Source: Nitratireductor pacificus pht-3B (GTDB lineage: Bacteria > Pseudomonadota > Alphaproteobacteria > Rhizobiales > Rhizobiaceae). Taken from it: 54,685 nt of DNA. The notes below the pieces were generated by a model. It was not told the DNA's origin and ran no database searches. It was given only the letters and a program-made list of their open reading frames with translations. The stretch lies in the NCBI RefSeq assembly GCF_000300335.1, contig NZ_AMRM01000027.1, positions 1-54,685 of the forward strand, read 5' to 3'. Position 1 is the first letter of the stretch. Every line of letters starts with the position of its first letter. A program made the translations under genes and the position numbers. Below, one piece after another: positions 1-10,309 of the stretch.

Positions 1-1962
1 CGGGCGGCGGCGCAGGCGTCCGCCGAGCCACAGCACCGCCAGCGTGTCGAGCGCGAGCAGGGCAAGTGCGGCGGCGAAGAGCGGTCCCTTCAGCGGCTGT
101 TGCTCGTCAAAGCCGTAGCGCAGCGCGGTCAGCGGGGCAGGGGCTTCGGGGCGGGCGAGCGGGGTGAGTTCGGCATCGGGCGGCAAGAGATTATGCGCCA
201 CCACGCCTTCCTCGCTGCCATAGAGGCCGGGCGGGTTCTTCAGCGTCACCGCGCCGCCGCCGGCCAGCGGCTCAGCCTCGGGGGAGGGGGGCACCAGCAG
301 GCCGTCCGCCGAGACCATGCGGTAGGGCGCCAGCGCCTTGCCGCCCTCCGCGTTCGCCTCGCCCAGCGCGCCCTGATTGCGCGAGAGCTGCACGACCCGG
401 CGCAGCATCTCGACGAAGCTGCCGGAGATCGGCAGGTTCGACCAGGTTGCTTCTGGCGTGACATGGAACAGGACGATCTGGCCCTCGCCGCGCTTGACGC
501 CGGTGACCAGCGGCGTGCCGTCGGCCAGGTTCGCCCAGCTCCGCTCGACGATGTCGGGCGAGGGTTCGGCCAGCACCTGCCGGTTCACCACCACGTCGCG
601 CGGCGGCGCGAGGTCTGAGAAGGGGCCGCTGGCGGGGAACTCGGCCACCGGCTGCGGCTCCGTCCAGGACAGCGCGCCGCCTAGCGAGCGCTCGCCGAGC
701 CTCAGCCGCACCGGCAGGAGATCCTCGTCATTGTCCGCCGCCGCCAGGCGCGGGCCGGCAAAGCGCAGCAGCGTGCCGCCGCCGTCGACCCAGTCGATCA
801 CCGCGCGGCGCGCCGCCTCGGGCAGGGTGCCGACATCGGCCATGACGATGACGGCGGGCTTCTGTTCGAGCAGTTCGGGGATCGCCTCGGTCAGTTCCGC
901 GCTCGACGGCTCCACCAGGTCGGCGAAGGGCGAAAGCGCCCGCTCGATGTAGTAGAGCGGCGAGAGCAGCGGCTGCGCCTGGTCGGCCTCGCTCTGCGAC
1001 AGGAGGCCGATGCGCCGGCGCCTGGTGTTCTCGTCGAGCACGCGCAGGCCGGCGGCCTGGTTCTCGCCCTCGATGCCGACCGAAACGAAATCGTTGCGCA
1101 GTTCGAACGGCACCGGCATCCGGCCGGTCGTCTTGGTGGCACCCGCCGTGAAGGTGAGCACCGCCTCGGCCAGCCGCCGGCCCTTGTCGTCGCTCGCATA
1201 GGCCACCACCTGGCGCGGCGCGGCGTCGCCGCCGGCCCGCGTCGCGGTCACCTCGAAGGCTTCCGCCGTGTTCTGCGCGTCGGTTGCGGCCGTCAGCGTC
1301 AGGCGCTCGGGCGCCGCCCACAGGATCTGGCCCGGACCGCCGGCGAAGAGCTGGCGGAAGGCGGCCTCGTCGCCGGTCGCGGCCAGCCCGTCCGAAAGGA
1401 CGGCGACCGCCGCGCCGGGCATATCCTCCAGCGCCGCCGCGACGCGGCCGTAGATCGCCGGGCGGTTGACCGGCACGGGGCGCGGGCGCGCGGCGTTCAG
1501 GCGCTCCAGCGCCGTGTCAGCGTCGAACGGGCCGATTTCCTGGTTCTGCTCCTCCGCCGTCAGCGCCAGCACCACCGGCTGGCCTTCGGAGCGCGCGTCG
1601 CCGATCAGCCGCGCGGCGGTGGCGACGCGCTCGTCCCAGTCGGGCGCGCCCGCCCAACCATTGTCCATCACGACGGCCAGCGCGGCATTGCCGCCGGCGG
1701 CCTTCTCGCGCGGGTTCAGCACCGGCTCGGCGAGCGCCAGGATCACCAGCGCCGCCAGCAGGAGGCGCAGCAGCGTCAGCCACCAGGGGCTCTTGTGCGG
1801 CGTCTCCTCGCGCTTCACGACCCGGGCGAGGATCTTCAGCGGCGGAAAGGTCTCCGTCTGCGGGCGCGGCGGGGTCAGCCGCAGCAGCCACCAGATCACC
1901 GGCAGGGCGATCAGGCCCCAGAGCAGGAACGGTTGGGCAAAGGAGAGGGAGAGCCAGTTCAC
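1..1962 (-). CDS. BatA/VWA-type membrane protein (DUF4159 family), 3' end outside window
   Basis: The reading frame is open from a GTG at 1962 to the left edge (654 codons), so the C-terminus is missing. The N-terminus has two membrane helices (about residues 8-27 and 62-79), as in the BatA aerotolerance-regulator domain. A von Willebrand A-like segment follows, in which the usual metal-binding DxSxS is degenerate (D100-N-G-W). A further helix lies near the window edge. In this family a DUF4159 domain usually follows; it would lie outside. The start overlaps the DUF58 stop codon, so the two genes are translationally coupled. The MoxR-DUF58-BatA order is a recurrent cluster linked to envelope and cofactor-protein maturation. 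The exact function is unknown. Confidence 0.8.
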   Translation of the reverse strand, partial: MNWLSLSFAQPFLLWGLIALPVIWWLLRLTPPRPQTETFPPLKILARVVKREETPHKSPWWLTLLRLLLAALVILALAEPVLNPREKAAGGNAALAVVMDNGWAGAPDWDERVATAARLIGDARSEGQPVVLALTAEEQNQEIGPFDADTALERLNAARPRPVPVNRPAIYGRVAAALEDMPGAAVAVLSDGLAATGDEAAFRQLFAGGPGQILWAAPERLTLTAATDAQNTAEAFEVTATRAGGDAAPRQVVAYASDDKGRRLAEAVLTFTAGATKTTGRMPVPFELRNDFVSVGIEGENQAAGLRVLDENTRRRRIGLLSQSEADQAQPLLSPLYYIERALSPFADLVEPSSAELTEAIPELLEQKPAVIVMADVGTLPEAARRAVIDWVDGGGTLLRFAGPRLAAADNDEDLLPVRLRLGERSLGGALSWTEPQPVAEFPASGPFSDLAPPRDVVVNRQVLAEPSPDIVERSWANLADGTPLVTGVKRGEGQIVLFHVTPEATWSNLPISGSFVEMLRRVVQLSRNQGALGEANAEGGKALAPYRMVSADGLLVPPSPEAEPLAGGGAVTLKNPPGLYGSEEGVVAHNLLPPDAELTPLARPEAPAPLTALRYGFDEQQPLKGPLFAAALALLALDTLAVLWLGGRLRRRP

Positions 1963-2876
1963 AGGCTGCCCTCCATGGCGTAGCCGGCTTCGGCGCTCAT
2001 CGCCAGATGCACGGCGACCAGCGCCTGCGCGGCCGGCCGGTCGGTGTGGTGCACCGTGTAGCTCCAGCCCAGCCTCTTGCACCAGGCGGAAAGTTCCTCG
2101 CGGCGGGCGATGTAGAGCCGCCGGTAATCGTCAGCCAGCGTCTCGGCGCGGCCGGCGGTCAGCTTGTCGCCCGTCTCCGGGTCGGAGAACTCGGTGCGGC
2201 CGGTATAGGGGAAGGCCTCCTCCGCCGGGTCGGCGATCTCGATCAGATGCGCGCGTGCGCCATGCCGCGCCAGCTGGTCGAGCCAGGCGATGGTCTCCTC
2301 CACAGGGTCGAGGAAGTCACTCGCCAGCACCACGTCGGAGAAGCGCCGGATCGGCATCAGGTCGGGCCTGGCGGGCAGGGCGGGCGCATGCAGAAGCTGT
2401 GCTGCCAGCCGCTCGGCGCCGTTGCGGGCGGAGAAGGGGTCGGTTACGCCGGGCCAGGCGATGCGCTCGCCGCTGCGCGACAGAAGCTCGGCCAGCGCCA
2501 GCGTCAGCACCAGCGCACGGGCCTCCTTCGAGGTTGGGGCGAGTTGCGACTTGTAGAGCATGGAGGGCGAGGGATCGGACCACAGCCAGACGGTGTGGGC
2601 GGCCTCCCATTCGCGGTCGCGGACATAGAGATGCTCGTCGCGCGCCGAACGCCGCCAGTCGATCCGCGAAACGGCCTCGCCGTCCACATAGGGCCGGAAC
2701 TGCCAGAAATTCTCGCCGATGCCGCGCTTGCGGCGGCCGTGCCAGCCGGCGATGACGTTGTTGGCCACGCGGCTTGCCTCGACCAGAAGGTCGGGCAGGA
2801 GGGCCGCACGCGCCCGCGCGCGGACCAGCACGTCGCCCGAGGCGGCAGGGGCGGGGACCTCGCCGATCCTGGCCAT
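1959..2876 (-). CDS. DUF58 domain-containing protein
   Basis: This 305-residue protein carries the DUF58 signature: RRKRGIGENFWQFRPY (residues 48-63) followed by RIDWRRSAR (71-79). After these comes a VWA-like D-P-S-P-S metal-site motif near residue 101. DUF58 proteins pair with MoxR ATPases, and the gene lies 28 bp downstream of one. I chose the ATG at 2876 because a GGACGG Shine-Dalgarno-like stretch lies 8 nt upstream. A TTG two codons earlier (2882) is possible but too close to that site. The stop overlaps the GTG of the next gene. The biochemical role is not established; partnership with the MoxR and BatA/VWA products is inferred from context. Confidence 0.9.
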   Translation of the reverse strand: MARIGEVPAPAASGDVLVRARARAALLPDLLVEASRVANNVIAGWHGRRKRGIGENFWQFRPYVDGEAVSRIDWRRSARDEHLYVRDREWEAAHTVWLWSDPSPSMLYKSQLAPTSKEARALVLTLALAELLSRSGERIAWPGVTDPFSARNGAERLAAQLLHAPALPARPDLMPIRRFSDVVLASDFLDPVEETIAWLDQLARHGARAHLIEIADPAEEAFPYTGRTEFSDPETGDKLTAGRAETLADDYRRLYIARREELSAWCKRLGWSYTVHHTDRPAAQALVAVHLAMSAEAGYAMEGSL

Positions 2877-2904
2877 CAGCAATCCGTCCGGCCGCGCCCG
2901 TCCA

Positions 2905-3927
2905 TCAGTCGAGCGCCTTGACCAGGCGGCGGATGACGTCGCGCACGCTCATGCCTTCGGCGCGCGCGGCGAAGGTCAGCGCCATGCGGTGCTGCAGGAC
3001 CGGTTCGGCCAGCGCGCGGATGTCGTCGACCGACGGGGCGAGCCTGCCGTCGTAGAGGGCGCGGGCGCGGGCGCAGAGCGTCAGCGCCTGGCTGGCGCGG
3101 GGCCCGGGACCCCAGGCGACATGCCGGTCGGTGTCCGGGTTGCCGACGCCGGGCCGCGCCATGCGCACGAGCTGCAGGATCGCCTCGACGACGCTTTCGG
3201 GCACCGGCATGCGGCGGATCAGCATCTGGATTTCCTTCAGCCGCTCCGCCGTCAGCACGTCGCGCGCCTCGGCCTCGTCGATGCCTGTCGTCTCCAGCAG
3301 GATGCGGCGCTCCGCCTCGAGCTCGGGATAGAGGATGTCGACCTGCATCAGAAAGCGGTCGAGCTGCGCCTCGGGCAGGGGGTAGGTGCCTTCCTGCTCC
3401 AGCGGGTTCTGCGTCGCCAGCACATGGAAGGGCGAGGGCAGGTCGTGGCGGTGGCCGGCCACCGTGACGTGGTATTCCTGCATCGACTGGAGCAGCGCCG
3501 ACTGGGTGCGCGGGCTGGCGCGGTTGATCTCGTCGGCCATCAGGAGCTGCGAGAAGACCGGGCCGGGCAGGAAGCGGAACGAGCGCTTGCCCTTCGCGTC
3601 CTGCTCCATCACCTCGGAGCCGAGGATGTCGGACGGCATGAGGTCGGGGGTGAACTGGATGCGGCGGGCGTCGAGGCCGAGCACCACGCCCAGCGTCTCC
3701 ACCAGCTTGGTCTTGGCGAGGCCCGGAACGCCGACCAAGAGCGCGTGGCCGCCGGCCAGGATGGCGATCAGCGCGCGCTCGACCACGGCTTCCTGGCCGA
3801 AGATGACGCGCCCGACGCCCTCGCGCACGCTGGCGATGTCGGAGAGCGCGCGTTCGGCCTCGGCGATCATCTCCTTGTCGCTCATGGCCTTCTGGCCGGG
3901 CAGTCTGTCCTTGGAAACGATGCTCAT
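2905..3927 (-). CDS. MoxR-family AAA+ ATPase
   Basis: This 340-residue cytoplasmic ATPase has Walker A GVPGLAKT (66-73), Walker B LLMADEIN (128-135) and the MoxR-typical TPDLMPSDILG just after the Walker A helix. MoxR proteins act as chaperone-like remodelers with VWA-domain partners, and both downstream genes supply DUF58/VWA-like domains. The ATG at 3927 is preferred. An in-frame upstream extension of 15 codons lacks family-like sequence, and an internal ATG at residue 15 is the other candidate. It is divergent from the DUF1285 gene at 4066, so the promoters of both should lie in 3928-4065. Confidence 0.93.
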   Translation of the reverse strand: MSIVSKDRLPGQKAMSDKEMIAEAERALSDIASVREGVGRVIFGQEAVVERALIAILAGGHALLVGVPGLAKTKLVETLGVVLGLDARRIQFTPDLMPSDILGSEVMEQDAKGKRSFRFLPGPVFSQLLMADEINRASPRTQSALLQSMQEYHVTVAGHRHDLPSPFHVLATQNPLEQEGTYPLPEAQLDRFLMQVDILYPELEAERRILLETTGIDEAEARDVLTAERLKEIQMLIRRMPVPESVVEAILQLVRMARPGVGNPDTDRHVAWGPGPRASQALTLCARARALYDGRLAPSVDDIRALAEPVLQHRMALTFAARAEGMSVRDVIRRLVKALD

Positions 3928-4065
3928 GCCGTCTCGATCCTCGCTTGCGGTCGGGACGGACCCTGGCGGCACGTGTATGAAACGAATCGCACCGTCACGT
4001 CCCTGATCGAATTTAAAACACTGAACAAGGCTGACAAGCGAAACAACAGTGACTATTTCGTGACC

Positions 4066-4695
4066 ATGAGCCAGGAAAACACTTCACGGGCCGAAACGCT
4101 CTCCGGGGCCGGCGACGCGGCGGGCCTCGAGGCGTTGATCGCAAGGGCCGCGCGCTCTGGCAAGGGCGCACCGCCGGTCGAGCGCTGGAACCCGCCCTTT
4201 TGCGGCGATCTGGACATGGAGATCAGGGCGGACGGCACCTGGTTCTATCTCGGCACGCCGATCGGCCGGCCGGCGCTGGTGCGGCTGTTCTCCTCCGTTC
4301 TACGGAAAGACGAGGACGGAAAGACCTATCTGGTCACGCCGGTGGAGAAAGTGGGCATCCGCGTGGAGGACGCGCCTTTCCTCGCCGTCGAGATGGCGCT
4401 GACGGGTTCGGGCACTGAGCGGGCGCTGACTTTCCGCACCAATGTCGGCGACGTGGTGGAGGCCGGGCCGGACCATCCCCTGCGCTTCGTGGTCGATGCA
4501 CGGACCGGCGGCCTGAAACCCTATCTCCACGTGCGCGGCCGGCTGGAAGCGCTGGTGGCGCGCCCGGTCATGTACGATCTGGTCGAGGCGGGCGAGGAGG
4601 CGGAGATCGACGGCCGCACCATGTTCGTCCTGCGCTCGCGCGGCGCGGTGTTCCCGGTCATGCCGGCCGACGAGCTGCAAAGGCTGTCGCAATGA
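4066..4695 (+). CDS. DUF1285 domain-containing protein
   Basis: A 209-residue protein containing the DUF1285 core: ERWNPPFCGDLDMEI (about 41-55), then TWFYLGTPIGRPALVRLFSSVL, then an acidic beta-rich half. Family function is unknown. The ATG at 4066 is used because the open frame upstream only mirrors the antisense moxR gene. The stop codon overlaps the start of the Nudix gene (ATGA), and that gene in turn overlaps cca. The conserved order DUF1285-CoA pyrophosphatase-cca suggests a single transcript. There is no signal peptide or membrane helix, so the protein is probably cytoplasmic. Confidence 0.9.
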   Translation: MSQENTSRAETLSGAGDAAGLEALIARAARSGKGAPPVERWNPPFCGDLDMEIRADGTWFYLGTPIGRPALVRLFSSVLRKDEDGKTYLVTPVEKVGIRVEDAPFLAVEMALTGSGTERALTFRTNVGDVVEAGPDHPLRFVVDARTGGLKPYLHVRGRLEALVARPVMYDLVEAGEEAEIDGRTMFVLRSRGAVFPVMPADELQRLSQ

Positions 4696-5330
4696 TCGTC
4701 GGCACCGCAGCGCCCAAGCTGTTTTCGGCGGAGGAATTCCGCCGCCGCGCCGCCCGCCAGAGCGGGCCGCACGGGCCGGAGGACTATGGCGATCACGGGC
4801 TGAACCCGGACATGAAGAGCCTGATCATGCGGCCCGGCCTGCGCGATGCCGCCGTGCTGATCCCGGTGGTCGATCACGCCGATGGCGCTTCGGTGATCCT
4901 CACCCAGCGGGCCGCCGCGCTGCGCAACCATTCGGGGCAGGTCGCCTTTCCGGGCGGCCGCATCGACCCGGAGGACGCCTCGCCCGAGGCGGCGGCGCTG
5001 CGCGAGGCGGACGAGGAGATCGGCCTTGCGCCGGGCATCGTCGACGTGGTCGGCCGCATGCCCGACTATTCCACCGGCAGCGGCTACCGCATCGCGCCGG
5101 TGCTGGCGATCGTCCGCCCCGGCTTCGCCCTGACGATCAATCCCGACGAGGTGGACGCCGCCTTCGAGGTGCCGCTTTCCTTCCTCATGGATCCCGCCAA
5201 TCACCGGCGCGAGAGCCGCATCTGGAACGACCGCGAGCGCTATTACTACACCATGCCGTTCGGCGATCGCTTCATCTGGGGCGTCACGGCGGGCATCATC
5301 CGCACGCTTTACGAAAGACTTTATGCTTGA
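4692..5330 (+). CDS. Nudix hydrolase, CoA pyrophosphatase type
   Basis: This 212-residue enzyme has the motif LTQRAAALRNHSGQVAFPGG (70-89), which marks the CoA-pyrophosphatase branch of Nudix hydrolases. The Nudix box follows directly, ending READEEIGL (104-112) with the metal-binding glutamates. Relatives hydrolyse CoA or its derivatives to 3',5'-ADP and phosphopantetheine, with Mg or Mn. The start ATG overlaps the upstream stop as ATGA, and the stop shares its last base with the cca ATG, so all three genes are coupled. Substrate preference cannot be read from sequence; general nucleotide housekeeping is the alternative. Confidence 0.92.
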   Translation: MIVGTAAPKLFSAEEFRRRAARQSGPHGPEDYGDHGLNPDMKSLIMRPGLRDAAVLIPVVDHADGASVILTQRAAALRNHSGQVAFPGGRIDPEDASPEAAALREADEEIGLAPGIVDVVGRMPDYSTGSGYRIAPVLAIVRPGFALTINPDEVDAAFEVPLSFLMDPANHRRESRIWNDRERYYYTMPFGDRFIWGVTAGIIRTLYERLYA

Positions 5331-6598
5331 TGGACAAGCGCTTGATTTCGGATTCACAATGGCTGTCGAACGAGAGCCTGCAGAAACTGCTGGCGGTCCT
5401 GTCGGCGGATGGCGAGCAGGCGCGCGTCGTCGGCGGCGCCGTGCGCAACACGCTGCTCGGCCAGGCCGTCAGCGACATCGACATCGCCACCACCACCCTG
5501 CCGCAGGAGACCGTGCGGCGCGCCCGCCGGGCGGGCTTCCGCACCGCGCCCACCGGCATCGACCACGGCACGGTCACGGTCATCGCCGACGACCGCGCCT
5601 ATGAGGTGACGACGCTGCGCTCTGACATCGAGACCGATGGCCGCCGCGCCAGCGTCACCTTCGGCCGCGACTGGCAGCGCGATGCCGAGCGGCGCGACTT
5701 CACCATCAACGCGCTCTATGCGGAGGCGGATGGCGCGGTGGTCGATCTGGTCGGCGGCATCGCCGACCTGGAGAGCCGCACGCTGCGGTTCATCGGCGAT
5801 CCGGACCTGCGCATCCGCGAGGATTATCTGCGCATCTTGCGCTTCTTCCGCTTCTTCGCCTGGTACGGCGCCGGCCGACCCGACGCCGAGGGCCTGAAGG
5901 CCTGCGCGCGACTGAAGGACGGGCTCGGGCAATTGTCCGCCGAACGCGTCTGGGCGGAATTGAAGAAGCTGCTCGCCGCCACCGATCCCTCGCGCGCGCT
6001 CCTGTGGATGCGCCAGACGGGCGTCCTGACAAGGATCGTTCCGGAATCGGAGAAATGGGGCATCGACCTGATCGGCCCGCTGATGGAAACCGAACGGGCG
6101 CTCGGCTGGACGCCCGATCCGCTCGTGCGGCTGGCGGCGATGATCCCGCCGCAGCAGGAGCGGATCGACACGCTGGCGGAACGGCTGAAGCTTTCGCGTG
6201 CCGAGCGGGCCTCGCTGGAGGGCTGGGCGGAGGCGAATCTTCCGCCCGCGTCGCTCGACGAGGCGCGATTCAGGAAACTCGCCTATCGTGCTGACACGAA
6301 AGGCCTTTCGCTCCGGCTGAAGCTGGCGCTCGCTGGCGCCCGGGGGCGGGCGGTCGAGGACGACAAGGCGCTCGCCGAGGCGGCGGGATTTGCCCGTCTC
6401 CTCAAGCTGCTCGACGGGTGGAAGCGCCCCTCCTTTCCGCTCAACGGCAACGATCTGGCTGGCCTTGGCCTGAAACCGGGCAAGGACCTTGGCGCGCTGC
6501 TGGCGACGCTCGAGGACGCTTGGATCGAATCTGGTTTTACACTGAACCACGACGCGCTTTTGCAGCGCGCGCGAGCAAGGCTCGAGAGCGGGCGTTAG
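5330..6598 (+). CDS. cca: CCA tRNA nucleotidyltransferase / poly(A) polymerase-like protein
   Basis: A 422-residue class II nucleotidyltransferase. The head domain shows GGAVRN (35-40), the catalytic DID (49-51), RRDFTINALY, and the poly(A)-polymerase/CCA motif EDYLRILRFFRF. The role is adding or repairing the 3' CCA of tRNA from CTP and ATP. I chose the ATG at 5330, which overlaps the Nudix stop by one base; a TTG immediately before it is in frame but less likely. It is the last gene of the three-gene run and is followed by a palindromic repeat element rather than a poly-U terminator. Confidence 0.94.
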   Translation: MDKRLISDSQWLSNESLQKLLAVLSADGEQARVVGGAVRNTLLGQAVSDIDIATTTLPQETVRRARRAGFRTAPTGIDHGTVTVIADDRAYEVTTLRSDIETDGRRASVTFGRDWQRDAERRDFTINALYAEADGAVVDLVGGIADLESRTLRFIGDPDLRIREDYLRILRFFRFFAWYGAGRPDAEGLKACARLKDGLGQLSAERVWAELKKLLAATDPSRALLWMRQTGVLTRIVPESEKWGIDLIGPLMETERALGWTPDPLVRLAAMIPPQQERIDTLAERLKLSRAERASLEGWAEANLPPASLDEARFRKLAYRADTKGLSLRLKLALAGARGRAVEDDKALAEAAGFARLLKLLDGWKRPSFPLNGNDLAGLGLKPGKDLGALLATLEDAWIESGFTLNHDALLQRARARLESGR

Positions 6599-6617
6599 AT
6601 CATTCCGGGTGGTGCTT

Positions 6618-6765
6618 GCCCCTCACCCTTACCCTCTCCCCGCAAGCAGGGAGAGGGGGGACATAGGCGTTGCGTCAATCTGCAGAGGGTGTTGCGATCA
6701 TCCGCCTTCTCCCCGCGAGCGGGGAGAAGGGTGCGCAGCACGCAGGGGGATGAGGGGCGGGCGCT
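6618..6765. repeat. Dispersed palindromic element, family B (copy 1)
   Basis: This 150-bp intergenic element starts with GCCCCTCACCCTTACC and ends with ATGAGGGGCGGGC, so its ends form short inverted repeats (CCCCTCA/TGAGGGG). It contains a small hairpin (CTCTCCCCGC..GGGAGAG) and a larger one (CCTTCTCCCCGC..GCGGGGAGAAGG). After the second comes a run identical to one in 47588-47748. It lies between cca and the DUF1059 gene and codes for nothing convincing. A non-autonomous miniature element is the simplest reading. Confidence 0.8.
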
Positions 6766-6871
6766 TCCGCTTCTTGGAAATGTTCCAAGCTTTTGCGCGA
6801 TTACAGAAGCTTGTCGAACCACGCACCACGCACCAAGCACCCAAAAAGCTGCAAAGGCGCTGCAACCGCTC

Positions 6872-7057
6872 CTATGCGGCGTTCTTGGCCTGGGTGACGC
6901 GCGAGCGGATGGCTTCGACCATGCTTTCCCGGATGACGCTCTCGCCATGGGTTTCGCGCATGTGCTCGGCGGCGCGGCGGATTACCTCCGCCTCTTCGTC
7001 ATGGCGGGTGTGCCAATTGCAGCCGGGAACGAGCGAACCGCAATGAAACTCCTTCAT
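6872..7057 (-). CDS. DUF1059 domain-containing small protein
   Basis: A 61-residue protein that matches DUF1059: it begins MKEFHCGSLVPGCNW with the paired cysteines (C6, C13) and continues with HDEEAEVIRRAAEHMRETHG, which gives several histidines. Its size equals the family norm. The conserved Cys and His residues suggest metal binding, but no function is established. The gene stands alone between two repeat elements (6618-6765 and 7091-7143). Confidence 0.88.
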   Translation of the reverse strand: MKEFHCGSLVPGCNWHTRHDEEAEVIRRAAEHMRETHGESVIRESMVEAIRSRVTQAKNAA

Positions 7058-7090
7058 GGGACTGTCCTCCTGTTCGCAGTTGAAACGGGC

Positions 7091-7143
7091 TTAGAGCATC
7101 CGGCCGGAAAGTGGAATCCGATTTTTGGCTCTTCCGATGCTCC
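7091..7143. repeat. Short palindromic repeat, family C (copy 1)
   Basis: An imperfect palindrome of about 52 bp running from TTAGAGCATC to CCGATGCTC, with the internal stretch CCGGAAAGTGGAATCCG. The same pattern recurs at 43383-43434 between other genes. It is 34 bp upstream of the DUF1059 start and could contribute a hairpin to its mRNA leader. Confidence 0.7.
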
Positions 7144-7218
7144 CTACGATCCGCACTATAACACGAAACGGGGCGAGAGGTTGCCCGTGCGGGGAAATGT
7201 GATCGCGCCGGACGATCC

Positions 7219-8109
7219 TCAGCCCCTGACGGTCGCCTCGATCTCGCTGCGCAGCCACGCCTTGAAGGCCCGCACCTTGGTGGGTTCGGGGCGCGTCGCC
7301 GAGGTGATCAGCCAGTAGCTGTAGCGCGTCGTAGCGCGCTCCCTGAAGGGGGCGACCAGCCGACCGGCCGCCAGCGCGTCATGGGCGAGCGTGTGCCAGG
7401 CGAGCATCACCCCCTGTCCGGCGATCGCCGCGTCGAGGCACAGCGCCGCGTCGGTGAAGGTGTCGCCTTCGGCGAGATGCGCCTGATCGAGGCCGAACTG
7501 CTTCAGCCATATGTTCCACTCGATGTTGGAGTTGGCGTCGCGGATGATCGGCGCGGCCATGATGTCCGCCGGCGATGCCAGCGTTTCCGCCAGCGCGGGC
7601 GCGCAGACCGGGAACACTTCCTGCGCCAGAAGATGCTCGGCCTTCACCTCCGGCCAGTTTCCCTCGCCGACACGGATCGCCAGATCGATGTCGGAGCTGT
7701 CGGGATTGACGAGGCCGATGGAGGCGTCGAGGCGCAGCTTCGTGTCCGGATGCGCGCGGGCGTAGCGGGCGAGCCGCGGCACCAGCCATTTCGAGGCGAA
7801 GACCGGCGCGACGGAGATCGTCAGCACCGCATCGCTGTCGTGCCGCGTCATGGCGATGGCGGTGTCGAGCGTCTGGAAGCCGGTGGTCAGCCGGTCGAGG
7901 AATTGCCGCCCGAGCGGCGTGGGACGGATGCCGCGTCCGGTGCGCTCGAAGATCGCGGCGCCGAGCTGCGACTCGCTCTTGATCACCTGCTGGCTGACCG
8001 CTCCGATCGAGACACCCAGTTCCTCGGCGGCGGCGCGCAGCGAGCCGAGCCGCCCCACGGTTTCCAGGGCGCGCAGGCCGTTCAGATGGACGCGCTGCAG
8101 GTTTTTCAT
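7219..8109 (-). CDS. LysR-family transcriptional regulator (GcvA-like)
   Basis: A 296-residue LysR protein. It has an N-terminal winged HTH (LNGLRALETVGRLGSLRAAA, then VSQQVIKSESQLG and GRGIRPTPLGRQF) and a C-terminal periplasmic-binding-like effector domain with typical SVAPVFASKWLVPRL. The pattern is closest to the GcvA-like group. The ATG at 8109 is 102 bp from a small ORF reading the other way (8212), the usual LysR arrangement. A TTTTCTA/TAGAAAA palindrome sits between them and could be the operator. The effector and true targets are unknown. Confidence 0.93.
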   Translation of the reverse strand: MKNLQRVHLNGLRALETVGRLGSLRAAAEELGVSIGAVSQQVIKSESQLGAAIFERTGRGIRPTPLGRQFLDRLTTGFQTLDTAIAMTRHDSDAVLTISVAPVFASKWLVPRLARYARAHPDTKLRLDASIGLVNPDSSDIDLAIRVGEGNWPEVKAEHLLAQEVFPVCAPALAETLASPADIMAAPIIRDANSNIEWNIWLKQFGLDQAHLAEGDTFTDAALCLDAAIAGQGVMLAWHTLAHDALAAGRLVAPFRERATTRYSYWLITSATRPEPTKVRAFKAWLRSEIEATVRG

Positions 8110-8114
8110 ATAGT

Positions 8115-8128
8115 TTTTCTATAGAAAA
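8115..8128. promoter_or_regulatory. Candidate LysR operator palindrome
   Basis: A perfect 14-bp palindrome, TTTTCTATAGAAAA, lies 6 bp from the LysR start codon and 84 bp from the divergent small ORF. LysR proteins often bind T-N11-A palindromes in such divergent spacers. Regulatory function is inferred from position and symmetry only. Confidence 0.45.
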
Positions 8129-8422
8129 TCTCAGGCAATCTCCATTGAAAATCGCTCTAGTTAGGAAGATTGTGCCGCTCATTCCACTGTCGCATGAAAG
8201 GAGCAGAGATCATGTTGCAGATTTTCTGGAAGATGGTTCGATCCTTCAGGGACAGCTATCGGCAGGCGGTCGCGCAGAATGACGAGGAGCGCTGGCGGCA
8301 GGATCCGCTGTCGCATCCGGCCCTTGCGGCCATGTCGCTGCGCGAACTCGCGGACCTGCCGATGCGCCATCCGGCCGAAACCGAAACACATGAAACGGCG
8401 CGCGTGCCCGTCAAGCGGCTGG

Positions 8423-10305
<1,883 letters not shown>

Positions 10306-10309
<4 letters not shown>

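Noticed and set aside
2719-4065. N-terminal extension of the DUF1285 frame to 658 codons
   Set aside because: The first 450 codons are antisense to moxR and DUF58. DUF1285 proteins begin near 4066.
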